A stretch of DNA of 64,000 bases from Flavobacterium acetivorans (GTDB lineage Bacteria; Bacteroidota; Bacteroidia; Flavobacteriales; Flavobacteriaceae): the NCBI RefSeq assembly GCF_020911885.1, contig NZ_CP087132.1, forward strand, positions 1,984,001 through 2,048,000. Direction: 5' to 3'. Under the pieces are notes generated by a model. It did no database searches. It was not told the origin of the DNA and worked only from the letters and a program-made list of their open reading frames with translations. Both the position numbers and the translations under genes were made by a program. Numbering within the stretch: position 1 is the first letter of the stretch; every line of letters starts with the position of its first letter. Of this stretch, positions 42,810 to 51,558 are shown one piece after another.

Positions 42810-43121
42810 ATGAATTTAACACAAGAAGATTGGATTTCTCAACTTGAAAAGGATGGGAATTCAGTGATATTAGATGTAAGAACTGAAGATGAGTATAATG
42901 ATGGAATTATATCCAATGCTATAAATATTGATATTCATAAAGGTCAGGGTTTTATTTCAGAATTAGAAACTTTAGATAAGAATAAAAATTATTATGTGTA
43001 TTGCCGTTCTGGAGCCAGAAGTGCGAAAGCATGTGAAGTCATGAATGAACTGGGCTTTGAAAATGCTTACAATCTAATTGGAGGAATTTTAGAGTGGAAT
43101 GGAGATATCGTTTCACCATAA
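42810..43121 (+). CDS. Stand-alone rhodanese domain protein
   Basis: 103 residues, a single rhodanese domain. SVILDVRTEDEYNDGIISNA is the N-terminal signature, and the active Cys is in YYVYCRSGARSAKACEV, with LIGGILEWNG at the end. It carries sulfane sulfur as a Cys persulfide in the cytoplasm. It diverges from the crp gene and belongs to the sulfur cluster by function. A terminator follows, so it is monocistronic and separate from gapN. Confidence 0.93.
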   Translation: MNLTQEDWISQLEKDGNSVILDVRTEDEYNDGIISNAINIDIHKGQGFISELETLDKNKNYYVYCRSGARSAKACEVMNELGFENAYNLIGGILEWNGDIVSP

Positions 43122-43130
43122 AACTAAAAT

Positions 43131-43152
43131 GAGGCCAACGCCTCTTTTTTTA
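43131..43152 (+). terminator. Terminator after the rhodanese gene
   Basis: GAGGC and GCCTC form a short stem around CAAC, followed by a run of seven T residues, 9 bases past the stop codon. Confidence 0.65.
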
Positions 43153-43187
43153 TGTAAATAATTTAGAACAACCAAAATAACCAAAAA

Positions 43188-44768
43188 ATGAATTTAATTC
43201 CAGAAGAGTTTCAGATTAATGCTTTACTTAACCAAGATTCCTATTTAGTAAATGGAGAATTAAAAAAATGGGAAGGGCAAACATCAGGCGTTTTCTCAAC
43301 TATATCATCAACCACAGCATACGCACCTACGTTGTTAGGATCTATTCCTTTTATGAGAGAAAAAGAAGGGCTTGAAGCCGTAAATGCCGCCGCGGGTGCT
43401 TACAATAACGGTCAAGGACAATGGCCTACGATGAAAGTAGCTGATCGTATTAAGTGTATGACAAATTTTGTAACACAGATGAAAGAAAAGCGCGCCGAAG
43501 TTGTGAAGTATTTAATGTGGGAAATTGGTAAATCTCTGCCTGATTCCCAAAAAGAATTTGACAGAACCGTAGAATACATTTATGATACGATTGAGGATTA
43601 CAAACAATTAGATCGCAATAGTGCCCGTTTTACCAAAAGCCAAGGAATAAATGCCATGATACGTCGTGGACCTTTAGGAGTGGTTTTGTGTTTAGGTCCT
43701 TATAATTATCCTCTAAATGAAACCTTCTCCTTGCTTATACCGGCATTGATAATGGGAAATACGGTTATTTTTAAACCGGCAAAACATGGGGTTTTATTAT
43801 TATCACCTTTATTAGAAGCCTTTAGAAATAGTTTTCCAAAGGGAGTTATCAATGTAATTTATGGTAGAGGGCGTGAAGTGGCTTCGCCTATTATGGCTTC
43901 GGGTAAAATAGATGTTTTGGCTTTAATTGGAAACAGTAAATCGGCGATTGCCTTGCAAGATTTGCATCCTAATAAAAACAGATTGCGTTTGATTTTGGGA
44001 TTGGAAGCTAAAAATCCTGCGATAATTTTGGCGGATGCCGATTTAGATTTGGCTATCCAAGAATGTATTGTTGGTTCTTTATCTTTCAACGGACAGCGTT
44101 GCACAGCCTTGAAGGTTTTGTATGTTCATGAAACAATTGCCGAAGAATTCAACAGACGTTTTGCCGCTAAGGTGGATGCGCTTTCTTTTGGAAATCCTTG
44201 GGACAAGGCAGTAATGCTGACGCCATTGCCTGAAAAAGATAAGCCAGCTTATATACAAGATTTGATTGATGATGCTAAGAACAAAGGAGCTCAAATTATT
44301 AACGAAAAAGGAGGCGAACAAACACCTAATTATATTTTCCCTGCGGTTTTGTTTCCGGTCAATAAGGAAATGCGTGTGTATCACGAAGAACAATTTGGTC
44401 CAGTTGTGCCTATTATCTCTTTCAAGGATATCCAAGAGCCTTTGAACGATATGGCCGAGTCCAATTATGGGCAACAGGTAAGTTTGTTTGGAAAAGACAT
44501 TACAACCATTGCGCCACTGATTGATACCTTAGTGAATTTAGTTTGTCGTGTAAATTTAAACAGTTCTTGCCAGAGAGGACCGGATATTTATCCGTTTACA
44601 GGAAGAAAAGATTCTGCGGTGGGGACTTTGAGTATTCATGATGCACTGCGTTCGTTTTCAATACGTACTTTTGTAGCCTCAAAAGACAATGAGTACAACA
44701 ATGAGATTTTACAGGCGTTGTTGAATAGCGATAAATCTAATTTTATCACAACTGATTATATTTTGTAA
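43188..44768 (+). CDS. gapN: NADP-dependent glyceraldehyde-3-phosphate dehydrogenase (non-phosphorylating, GapN)
   Basis: 526-residue aldehyde dehydrogenase. [19 protein letters not shown] is the cofactor site, [20 protein letters not shown] contains the general-base Glu, and the catalytic Cys is in [16 protein letters not shown]; the end has [12 protein letters not shown] and DSAVGTLSI. GapN oxidises glyceraldehyde 3-phosphate to 3-phosphoglycerate and makes NADPH without ATP. It starts 66 bases after the rhodanese stop codon, beyond a terminator, with no other gene in its unit. Confidence 0.9.
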   Translation: MNLIPEEFQINALLNQDSYLVNGELKKWEGQTSGVFSTISSTTAYAPTLLGSIPFMREKEGLEAVNAAAGAYNNGQGQWPTMKVADRIKCMTNFVTQMKEKRAEVVKYLMWEIGKSLPDSQKEFDRTVEYIYDTIEDYKQLDRNSARFTKSQGINAMIRRGPLGVVLCLGPYNYPLNETFSLLIPALIMGNTVIFKPAKHGVLLLSPLLEAFRNSFPKGVINVIYGRGREVASPIMASGKIDVLALIGNSKSAIALQDLHPNKNRLRLILGLEAKNPAIILADADLDLAIQECIVGSLSFNGQRCTALKVLYVHETIAEEFNRRFAAKVDALSFGNPWDKAVMLTPLPEKDKPAYIQDLIDDAKNKGAQIINEKGGEQTPNYIFPAVLFPVNKEMRVYHEEQFGPVVPIISFKDIQEPLNDMAESNYGQQVSLFGKDITTIAPLIDTLVNLVCRVNLNSSCQRGPDIYPFTGRKDSAVGTLSIHDALRSFSIRTFVASKDNEYNNEILQALLNSDKSNFITTDYIL

Positions 44769-44790
44769 ATTATTTTTCAGCATATTAGGA

Positions 44791-44824
44791 ACCGTCTCGT
44801 TTAGTACATGAGACGGTTTTTTTA
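44791..44824 (+). terminator. Terminator after gapN
   Basis: ACCGTCTC pairs with GAGACGGT around an 11-base loop, followed by a run of T, 22 bases past the stop codon. Confidence 0.85.
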
Positions 44825-44894
44825 TGCTAGAAAAACATCTAAGTTGTTGATTTTTAGTATATTTACGAATAAAAATAACTTAAAGTAGAATACT

Positions 44895-45611
44895 ATGGAA
44901 AACTTAAGAAAAATTTTGAATCCCATTTTGATCGTTTTTTTTATGGTTGCCGTTTTCTCTTGCAAGAACAATAAATCAGAACAAAAAGAGGAAGTCACTG
45001 AAATGGAAGAAATGGATAGCACGAGCCTGCCATTTATGCCTTTTAAAATTATAGCTATCAAGCATAAAGTAGCCGATTATGCTAAATGGAGAATGGCGTA
45101 TGATGCACATGATTCCATAAGAAAAATGTATGGTATAACCCATTTTGTTATGGGAAGAGGAATGGATGATCCTAATACCATTATCATAATCGATAAAATG
45201 GATGATGTGATGAAGGCTAAGGAATTTAGTGCCATGCCTGACCTCAAAGCGCTCATGAAAAAAGCCGGGGTAGTGAGTGCGCCTGAGTTCTCTTTTTATG
45301 ATGTGATACGCAATGATGATAGTAAGATTAATCTAAAGGACCGTTTGATGGTGACGCATCGGGTGAAGGATTTTGATACTTGGCTCAAAGTTTATGATGC
45401 CGAGGGAATCAACAAGAGAATGGAGGACGGACTTATTGACCGTGGAATGGCCAGAAGTATTGATGATCCAAATGTTGTGAGTTTAGTATTTGCCATTTCA
45501 GATTTGGAGAAGGCTAAGGCTAGAATCAATTCTGAAGCAATGAAAAAGCTAATGATGGAAGCAGGAGTAGAAGGAGAACCGCAGTTATTTTTTTATAAGT
45601 TAGTGGATTAA
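44895..45611 (+). CDS. Lipoprotein with a tandem repeat, unknown function
   Basis: 238 residues. A lipoprotein signal (IVFFMVAVFSCKNN) is followed by an acidic linker and two homologous halves of about 90 residues. They match in HKVADYAKWRMAYDA with HRVKDFDTWLKVYDA, GMDDPNTIIII with SIDDPNVVSLV, and KKAGVVSAPEFSFY with MEAGVEGEPQLFFY. The pattern fits a duplicated dimeric alpha/beta-barrel (ABM-like) domain in the periplasm. No catalytic site is evident. It is monocistronic and ends in a terminator. Confidence 0.8.
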   Translation: MENLRKILNPILIVFFMVAVFSCKNNKSEQKEEVTEMEEMDSTSLPFMPFKIIAIKHKVADYAKWRMAYDAHDSIRKMYGITHFVMGRGMDDPNTIIIIDKMDDVMKAKEFSAMPDLKALMKKAGVVSAPEFSFYDVIRNDDSKINLKDRLMVTHRVKDFDTWLKVYDAEGINKRMEDGLIDRGMARSIDDPNVVSLVFAISDLEKAKARINSEAMKKLMMEAGVEGEPQLFFYKLVD

Positions 45612-45633
45612 TAAAATATTTTGATTGGATAAG

Positions 45634-45668
45634 AACCGCATTGCTGATTTAGGCAAAGCGGTTTTTTT
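45634..45668 (+). terminator. Terminator after the tandem-repeat lipoprotein
   Basis: AACCGCATTGC pairs with GCAAAGCGGTT (one mismatch) and is followed by a run of T, 22 bases past the stop codon. Confidence 0.75.
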
Positions 45669-45814
45669 ATTAGACTAATTAAGTCTCTATGTGAATTTAA
45701 ATGCTTAAATTAGTTTGTGAAAATTATAAACAATCAAGAATAATCCCTCTTTTTTAGAATTAGATGAATAGTCTCATCCTAATAATAGAGTAAAAAATAG
45801 AAATTATCAAAAAG

Positions 45815-46006
45815 AAAATTAAAAGAGTAAGACAAAATATTCACGAGCGATTGCATCGTGAGCCTTATTATAGTCATCCCAGATTGAAGTTTGTGCCAAA
45901 TATTGTAATTAACTTGCTTAGTTTTTTACTTTCTTTTGGAATCGTTTTGAGTGTACTTTATTTAATATTGAGCTATTTGATTAAGAAGTTTTATCACTTA
46001 GACTAA
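45815..46006 (+). pseudogene. Start-less ORF with a membrane helix (remnant or non-ATG gene)
   Basis: An open frame to a TAA at 46004-46006 reads RLHREPYYSHPRLKFVPN, then a strong hydrophobic helix INLLSFLLSFGIVLSVLYLI, and ends KKFYHLD. The composition looks coding. Upstream in frame there is no ATG before a stop at 45791-45793; the first usual start is a TTG at 45851, and ATA or ATT codons precede it. It may be a truncated gene or a small membrane protein with a rare start. Confidence 0.35.
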
Positions 46007-46350
46007 GAAATGTTTGAAGGTCTTGTTTTTTACTCTTATAAAAATAGATCTTAAGACAAAAGTTCATTTTTGTGTTTTCCCTTTTCCTACTTATTTTATT
46101 TAAATCTGCTGTAAATATTTGATTTACATATTGTTATTAATTATATGTAGTAGTATTCTTTATAATATTAGCTTCTTTTTTAATTGAAATATCACTAAAA
46201 GTGGGTATTGTTAGCAATGGCCAATCCGTGTATTTTTGGAATATGAATATAGAATATGCTGAGGTTTCTTTTTATTAGAAAAGACTTTAATAGCATACTT
46301 TGTATATGTAAGAAATATATCTCAAAGACAAAAAAGGGGTTTAACAATTG

Positions 46351-46365
46351 AATAATAATAATAAT
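46351..46365 (+). repeat. AAT microsatellite just before a small ORF
   Basis: Five AAT units end at the base before the ATG of the 68-codon ORF. A matching TTA run lies after that ORF. Confidence 0.75.
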
Positions 46366-46366
46366 T

Positions 46367-46573
46367 ATGACAAATTCAGAAAAAATTAGGAAGGTTAATG
46401 AATTATTGATTGAAGTGATTAAGGATGAAGAAAATCAAAATGAAACCTCTTTGAGTGGTTTAAAAGACGTAGTGTTAAGCATACTGGTAGACTATTGGCA
46501 TTCAGTAAGAGAACCAGAAATTTTCATGGATTGTAGTGAGGTTGAAAACGAAGAACTTGAATATAGTAATTAA
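46367..46573 (+). CDS. Small acidic protein of unknown function
   Basis: 68 residues, with many Glu and Asn and a coherent helical pattern: VNELLIEVIKDEEN and LKDVVLSILVDYWHSV. There are no membrane helices or cysteine motifs apart from one Cys near the end. I recognise no family. It is flanked by AAT and TTA trinucleotide runs that could pair with each other, and it has no close partner. The start ATG follows the AAT run directly, so run length might affect translation. Confidence 0.6.
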   Translation: MTNSEKIRKVNELLIEVIKDEENQNETSLSGLKDVVLSILVDYWHSVREPEIFMDCSEVENEELEYSN

Positions 46574-46585
46574 TAACAAATAGCC

Positions 46586-46609
46586 TTATTATTATTATTA
46601 TTATTATTA
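46586..46609 (+). repeat. TTA microsatellite after the small ORF
   Basis: Eight TTA units follow the small ORF's stop codon by 12 bases and are complementary to the AAT/ATA run at 46351-46365. Confidence 0.8.
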
Positions 46610-46634
46610 ATATCAAAATTTAATAAAATAACAA

Positions 46635-46666
46635 AACAGCTCGTTTAATTTTTTAGACGAGCTGTT
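46635..46666 (-). terminator. Terminator of the HIUase operon
   Basis: AACAGCTCGT pairs with ACGAGCTGTT around a 12-base loop. It lies 12 bases beyond the HIUase stop codon on the minus strand and may also stop transcription from the small ORF. Confidence 0.8.
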
Positions 46667-46678
46667 GTTGCTTTATAT

Positions 46679-47086
46679 TTAATTTCCTCTATAAGTTGAA
46701 TAACCATAAGCCGAAAGTGTTATTGGTACATGGTAATGGTTGTTGTCTTTTATTTGAAAAACAACCTCAATAAAGGGATAAAAGCTCTCCGTATTATTTT
46801 TTTTGAAATAATCACTAACAAAATAAGTCAGTTTATAAATCCCAAGGTTTGCTTTTTCAGAATTTAAGAAATCTGTAATTCTTCCATTTTTGTCCGTAAT
46901 TTTTTCGTCTACAAACTGCCATGTTTTGGTTTGCTCATTTTGCTTTTCCAATTTGATGCTTACTCCTGCTGCAGGAGTTCCCTTGCTAACATCTAAAATA
47001 TGACTTGATAGTTGGTACGTACTTTTTTGCGCGAAACTTGTCATAGTGATGAAAGCGAAAACTAGTGTTAAGATTGAATTTTTCAT
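46679..47086 (-). CDS. Secreted hydroxyisourate hydrolase (transthyretin-like)
   Basis: 135 residues with a signal peptide (MKNSILTLVFAFITMTSFAQ). The transthyretin-like fold follows: QLSSHILDVSKGTPAAGVSI with the active His, DEKITDKNGRI with the Arg, and HYHVPITLSAYGYSTYRGN at the end, where the family tetrapeptide YRGS is YRGN. HIUase opens 5-hydroxyisourate in urate breakdown; here it is exported, so it acts in the periplasm. It follows the HbpS-like gene by 23 bases and precedes a terminator. The YRGN end needs testing for activity. Confidence 0.88.
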   Translation of the reverse strand: MKNSILTLVFAFITMTSFAQKSTYQLSSHILDVSKGTPAAGVSIKLEKQNEQTKTWQFVDEKITDKNGRITDFLNSEKANLGIYKLTYFVSDYFKKNNTESFYPFIEVVFQIKDNNHYHVPITLSAYGYSTYRGN

Positions 47087-47109
47087 TTTGTTTTATATTT
47101 AAGTATTAA

Positions 47110-47634
47110 TTATTTTATAGTGATTCCTATTTCTGAGATCGATGCTGATTTAGCAATTAAATCATCATTTTCTGCACTTCCTCCGCCTGCAATACCAATG
47201 CTTCCTATTACATTCCCGTTATACCAGACAGGAGCTCCTCCGCTCAATAGTAATAATTCGGGTAATGTGTTTAAATTTTGGGTATCCGGATTTGATTTGG
47301 CATTTCTTAGTAAGGCTAGAGTTGCCGTTTTGGTAGATAAGGCCGTGAAGGCTTTTCTTCTTGAGGCTTCCGTATTGTGAGGACCTACATTTTCGCCTCT
47401 GGTTGTCATCAGAATGTTTCCTGAAACATCTAAAATTGTAATGGTAACTTTCTTATCTAATGAAGTTGCCGTTTCGTTGGCCCGTTTCGTTAATTCGTAA
47501 GCGGCTTCTAACGTCAGATTATCGATTGACTTAATGTATTTTTCTACAGGACTTTTCTGGATTTTTTTCCCTGTATTTACTTGTCCAATACAAGTAGCTG
47601 TAACAAAGAGCAATAAAAGCAGTGAATTTTTCAT
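47110..47634 (-). CDS. Secreted GlcG/HbpS family protein
   Basis: 174 residues with a signal peptide (MKNSLLLLLFVTATCIGQ). The domain matches GlcG/HbpS: LTLEAAYELTKRANETAT, VTITILDVSGNILMTTRGEN, ASRRKAFTALSTKTATLAL and GGAPVWYNGNVIGSIGIAGG. Related proteins bind haem or act as sensors; the ligand here is unknown. The start was set at the ATG at 47634, since the -7 element TAACTTTG lies at 47652-47659, inside the longer reading. It is first in a two-gene unit with the HIUase. Confidence 0.88.
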   Translation of the reverse strand: MKNSLLLLLFVTATCIGQVNTGKKIQKSPVEKYIKSIDNLTLEAAYELTKRANETATSLDKKVTITILDVSGNILMTTRGENVGPHNTEASRRKAFTALSTKTATLALLRNAKSNPDTQNLNTLPELLLLSGGAPVWYNGNVIGSIGIAGGGSAENDDLIAKSASISEIGITIK

Positions 47635-47651
47635 GTTTAATGTTTTTTTTA

Positions 47652-47659
47652 CAAAGTTA
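47652..47659 (-). promoter_or_regulatory. Promoter -7 element TAACTTTG
   Basis: TAACTTTG on the minus strand fits TAnnTTTG, 17 bases upstream of the HbpS-like ATG. Confidence 0.6.
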
Positions 47660-47811
47660 AACAAGTTATAGACTGAAAACATTGATCTATATCAACGTTT
47701 TTGAAAAAGTATTTTTTTTAAGTAAATAGTAATGCGAAGTGATCGAGACTTTTTGAAGAAAATAGATATTAGTCTTTTTACAGATTAATTTTTCAGCTAA
47801 GACTGATAAAA

Positions 47812-47843
47812 AAAATCCGATTGACTTTCGCCAATCGGATTTT
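47812..47843 (-). terminator. Terminator of the acyltransferase gene
   Basis: AAAATCCGATTG pairs perfectly with CAATCGGATTTT around an 8-base loop, 4 bases past the stop codon. The minus strand continues with T. Confidence 0.85.
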
Positions 47844-47847
47844 GAGA

Positions 47848-48927
47848 TTAGAATTTTTTTCTTCTTTCGGTTAAATACTTTCGAACCGGAATATCATAGA
47901 ATTTCATGGTTAAATAGGCGAGGCCAACTAAAAGAAGCGTTCCGCTTATGATGATAAAAGTAAGCTGGCTTGTCCCCGGTTTGTAGATGGTGTAATAGCT
48001 TGCAAACATCCACATCACGGCATAATGCGTCATGTATAAAGGATAGGATATTTTTCCGAGGAAGAGACATGATTTTTCGAAGCTTTGATTTAGTGTGGCT
48101 CCTGCTCCTATGGCAATTAGTAGGGGAAAATAGAACAATACAATGAGTGGTTCTGTGAGCCAATTCCAATCCGAAAAAGGAATTAAGAAGGCTAGGAGTA
48201 GCAATACAGATAGACCGGCAAAACCTAGTTTTGATTTAATAATCCAATTGGAACGATAAATCAACATACCGGCTAAAAAGGAATAGGAAACACGGGCACC
48301 GCCATCCCAAAAAGTAGTGTCATTCCATCCGCCCAACAGAGAACCACCTGCGCGATGACTTGCAAAACAGAGTCCTGCCCCAGCAATGACAGTCAATAAT
48401 AAAAGGGAACGACGGCTTAATTTGTGAAGGAAAAGCGCATAAAAGATATTAGCAACATATTCCCAAAATAAAGACCAAGCGGGTGCATTTAGACCAAACA
48501 AGTTAAAATAACGGTCGGGCATTCCCGCAAAAGGAATTAAAAATAGGGAAGCCAGGAATATCAGAATCAATTTACTAGTTTCATAAGTTTCAGTATGGTT
48601 GCTAAAAGGATCAAATAAAAAAGTCAATAAGCCTAATACGGAACCAAAAATAACCAAAGGATGCAATCGGATAAGTCTTGATTTAAAGAACTCAATAGTT
48701 CCCATTTTACCCATTCGGTCATGATATGCATAAGCAATAACAAAACCGGATAGACAAAAGAAAAAATCAACCGCAAGAAAACCATGCGCGATAAAATTTT
48801 TGCTGGGCTCATAAACGATTTCCATAAAATGAAAAAGTACAATGGCCAAGGCGGCAATTCCTCTTAATCCATCAAGAATTTGAAAATGTTGTTTGGTCTT
48901 TAAAATGGCAGAGCTATTATTTTGCAT
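47848..48927 (-). CDS. Acyltransferase 3 (OafA/YrhL type) membrane protein
   Basis: 359 residues with about ten hydrophobic helices. The N-terminal HFQILDGLRGIAALAIVLFHF holds the family's conserved Arg and His; then HGFLAVDFFFCLSGFVIAYAY and FKSRLIRLHPLVIFG follow. These enzymes move acetyl groups to surface or exported glycans, but the acceptor is unknown. It is monocistronic and ends in a terminator. The segment after 330 is basic (KYLTERRKKF). Confidence 0.9.
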   Translation of the reverse strand: MQNNSSAILKTKQHFQILDGLRGIAALAIVLFHFMEIVYEPSKNFIAHGFLAVDFFFCLSGFVIAYAYHDRMGKMGTIEFFKSRLIRLHPLVIFGSVLGLLTFLFDPFSNHTETYETSKLILIFLASLFLIPFAGMPDRYFNLFGLNAPAWSLFWEYVANIFYALFLHKLSRRSLLLLTVIAGAGLCFASHRAGGSLLGGWNDTTFWDGGARVSYSFLAGMLIYRSNWIIKSKLGFAGLSVLLLLAFLIPFSDWNWLTEPLIVLFYFPLLIAIGAGATLNQSFEKSCLFLGKISYPLYMTHYAVMWMFASYYTIYKPGTSQLTFIIISGTLLLVGLAYLTMKFYDIPVRKYLTERRKKF

Positions 48928-49198
48928 GTCAATAAAGGTTTGTTTTTTGGGGTTCTTTTGGTTTTATATCTTTTTGTAGTTTCCAAAAATAGATAAAAAA
49001 GACTACATTATTCAAAAGTATCTAAAAATGTGTATTCGAAAACAAAAAATGATTACCTATTAGGAGAAGTGTGCCGAAGGAATGCTGGAAGGTAAAAATT
49101 AAAAGTAATTCTTGATGAAACGGAAAAAAGGTTTGTGCCATAAAAAAATCCGATCTGCATTTGCAAATCGGATTTTCTATATTTTATAATGGGTGAAT
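48928..49198. other. Spacer without a gene between acyltransferase and lpd genes
   Basis: AT-rich sequence with only the lpd terminator at its right end. I see no other signal. Confidence 0.45.
49145..49176 (-). terminator. Terminator of lpdA
   Basis: AAAATCCGAT with ATCGGATTTT, plus an inner TGCA/TGCA pair, form a long stem 22 bases past the lpdA stop codon. Confidence 0.8.
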
Positions 49199-50587
49199 TT
49201 ACAAATGGATCACCTCGCCATAAGCATCAGCAACGGCTTCCATAACGGCTTCGCTCATTGTTGGGTGCGGGTGAATGGCTTTTAGGATTTCATGTCCTGT
49301 AGTTTCCAGTTTACGGGCTACAACTGCCTCAGCAATCATATCTGTAACTCCGGCACCAATCATGTGACATCCTAACCATTCGCCATATTTAGCATCAAAA
49401 ATTACTTTTACAAATCCGTCTGGAGTTCCAGCCGCTTTTGCTTTTCCTGATGCTGAGAATGGGAATTTTCCAATTTTTAATTCGTATCCTTTTTCTTTGG
49501 CTTGCTTTTCTGTCAAACCAACAGAAGCGATTTCAGGAGTCGCATAAGTACAACCTGGTACGTTTCCGTAATCGATAGGCTCTACGTGCATTCCTGCAAT
49601 TTTCTCTACACAGTTGATTCCTTCGGCAGAAGCTACGTGTGCCAATGCTTGCCCAGGTGTTACGTCTCCAATAGCATAATAACCTGGAACATTAGTTTGG
49701 TTATAGGCATTTACCAAAATTTTATCTCTGTCAGTGGCAATTCCTACTTCTTCCAGACCGATGTTTTCAATATTGGTTTTGATACCAACAGCCGATAACA
49801 AGATATCAGCCTCTAATTCTACTTCTCCTTTGGCTGTTTTTACAAATGCTTTTACTCCGGCACCTGCAGTGTCAATTCTCTCTACAGAAGAATTAGTCAT
49901 TACTTTGATACCTGCTTTTTTCAAAGAACGCTCAAATTGTTTTGAGATGTCTTCGTCCTCAACAGGAACAACATTTGGCATAAATTCAACGATAGTTACA
50001 TCAGTTCCCATTGAGTTATAGAAATGAGCAAATTCTACTCCAATAGCTCCAGAACCAACGATGATCATCGATTTTGGTTGTGTTGGTAAAGTCATTGCTT
50101 GACGGTAACCAATTACTTTTACACCGTCTTGTGGCAAGTTTGGCAACTCACGAGAACGGGCTCCAGTGGCAACAATAATATGATCTGCACTGTATTCAGT
50201 CACTTTATTGTCTTTGTCAGTAACATCAACTTTTTTTCCAGGTTTTAGTTTTCCAAAACCTTCAATTACGTCGATTTTATTTTTTTTCATCAAGAATTGA
50301 ACTCCTTTGCTCATTCCTTCAGCAACACCACGGCTGCGTTGTACCACGGCAGGGAAATCTTTATCAAAAGAAGAAACAGTCAAACCATAATCAGAGGCGT
50401 GCTTTAGATAATCAAAAACTTGAGCTGATTTTAGTAAAGCTTTAGTTGGGATACATCCCCAGTTTAGGCATACGCCACCTAAGTTTTCTTTTTCAATTAC
50501 GGCTACTTTAAAGCCCAATTGTGACGCTCTAATGGCAGTTACATATCCGCCTGGACCACTTCCTAAAACAATGATATCGTATTTCAT
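49199..50587 (-). CDS. lpdA: Dihydrolipoyl dehydrogenase (E3)
   Basis: 462-residue FAD disulfide oxidoreductase that reoxidises dihydrolipoamide of the 2-oxo-acid dehydrogenase complexes and the glycine cleavage system. The FAD loop GSGPGGYVTAIRASQLG, the redox Cys pair GGVCLNWGCIPTKALL, the NAD loop IVGSGAIGVEFAHFYNSMG and the C-terminal catalytic IHPHPTMSEAVMEA are all present. No E1 or E2 gene is adjacent, so it is a shared E3. It has its own terminator. Confidence 0.96.
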   Translation of the reverse strand: MKYDIIVLGSGPGGYVTAIRASQLGFKVAVIEKENLGGVCLNWGCIPTKALLKSAQVFDYLKHASDYGLTVSSFDKDFPAVVQRSRGVAEGMSKGVQFLMKKNKIDVIEGFGKLKPGKKVDVTDKDNKVTEYSADHIIVATGARSRELPNLPQDGVKVIGYRQAMTLPTQPKSMIIVGSGAIGVEFAHFYNSMGTDVTIVEFMPNVVPVEDEDISKQFERSLKKAGIKVMTNSSVERIDTAGAGVKAFVKTAKGEVELEADILLSAVGIKTNIENIGLEEVGIATDRDKILVNAYNQTNVPGYYAIGDVTPGQALAHVASAEGINCVEKIAGMHVEPIDYGNVPGCTYATPEIASVGLTEKQAKEKGYELKIGKFPFSASGKAKAAGTPDGFVKVIFDAKYGEWLGCHMIGAGVTDMIAEAVVARKLETTGHEILKAIHPHPTMSEAVMEAVADAYGEVIHL

Positions 50588-50765
50588 TTTTTTTGTATTT
50601 ATTATTTTAAATATAAAATGGAATCAGCAAAGGCTCATTTCATTTTATATAAGATTTTATAAATTATTTGAGATTGCGAATTTAAGGATTTATTTTTAAA
50701 ATTGAACTTAGTATTTTAGAGCATTGTAAACTTTTGAGCCGAACCAATTTTGAGATATAAAAAAG

Positions 50766-51530
50766 TTAATGATCGAGCCAGCTTTTGAAATGGGCAATTT
50801 CTTTTTTACTCACGATTATGGAGTCATTCTCGACTGCTCTAACGCTAAGGATCAATTCTATTTTCTGGTTCGAAAGCTTAATCACTTCTTTGATGGTGTT
50901 TCTGTGGACGATGTATTTTCGGTTTACTTTAAAAAAAAGAGCGGGATCTAGATTATGAATCAGGTCTTTAAGGGTGTTGTTGTACAAGTAGCTGTTTCCT
51001 GAATTTACGTAAATAAAAAGATGCTTGCCCGATGCCACGAAAAAGGTAATGTCAGTTTCGTTTATCGAAATAAGTTTGTAGCCGTGATTGACCAGGAAGT
51101 GGCGCTGTATCTTAGTTTCTTCTTTATTTTCAATGGCTACAAGGGATTGTAGACTGGAGTCGCTGTTGAAACTGTCTTTTATTTTTTTGAATTTTATTAG
51201 CGCTTCTAGTAATTCCTGTTCTTCAAAGGGTTTTAAAAGGTAGTCTATGGTGAAGTGTTTGAAAACTTTTATCGCATACAAATCATAGGCGGTAATAAAA
51301 ATTACGGGGCAGGAAACAGTGGTTTTTTCGAAAATTTCAAGGCTTTTTCCATCGCCCAAATGAATATCCATAAAAGCCAAATCTGCATTGTTTTCAGCGA
51401 AGAAAACCACGGCTTCTTTTACGGATTTTAGAATGGTGATTTGTGTTATCAGAATGATTTCTTGCTGCTCTAAAATTGATTTTAGATAACTCGAAGCGAG
51501 ATACTCATCCTCAATAATGGCAATTTTCAT
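50766..51530 (-). CDS. LytTR family response regulator
   Basis: 254 residues. The receiver domain is residues 1-120: MKIAIIEDEYLASSYLKSIL, phospho-acceptor Asp in LAFMDIHLGDGKSLE, Lys in YLLKPFEEQELLEAL. The DNA-binding LytTR domain occupies about 155-250, with FLVNHGYKLISINETDITFF, NTLKDLIHNLDPALFFKVNR and IELILSVR. It lies downstream of SusD past a terminator. The HK_LytS-type sensor gene at the other end of the locus (58964-60535) is its probable partner. Confidence 0.93.
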   Translation of the reverse strand: MKIAIIEDEYLASSYLKSILEQQEIILITQITILKSVKEAVVFFAENNADLAFMDIHLGDGKSLEIFEKTTVSCPVIFITAYDLYAIKVFKHFTIDYLLKPFEEQELLEALIKFKKIKDSFNSDSSLQSLVAIENKEETKIQRHFLVNHGYKLISINETDITFFVASGKHLFIYVNSGNSYLYNNTLKDLIHNLDPALFFKVNRKYIVHRNTIKEVIKLSNQKIELILSVRAVENDSIIVSKKEIAHFKSWLDH

Positions 51531-51558
51531 TTGCTTTTTGATGTAAAGGTAAAAAAAA

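Larger units (their letters stand above)
45669..46366. other. Long AT-rich region with a start-less ORF
   Basis: This stretch lacks a canonical gene. Apart from the start-less ORF at 45815-46006 I see only AT-rich sequence; no repeat or tRNA is apparent. It ends with an AAT trinucleotide run at 46351-46365. Confidence 0.45.

Noticed and set aside
43859..44474. Minus-strand open frames within gapN
   Set aside because: They lie opposite the catalytic core of a conserved dehydrogenase and are its shadows.
46586..46609. TTA run as a CRISPR or telomere-like repeat
   Set aside because: It is a simple trinucleotide run with no spacers; no CRISPR array or cas gene is in the window.
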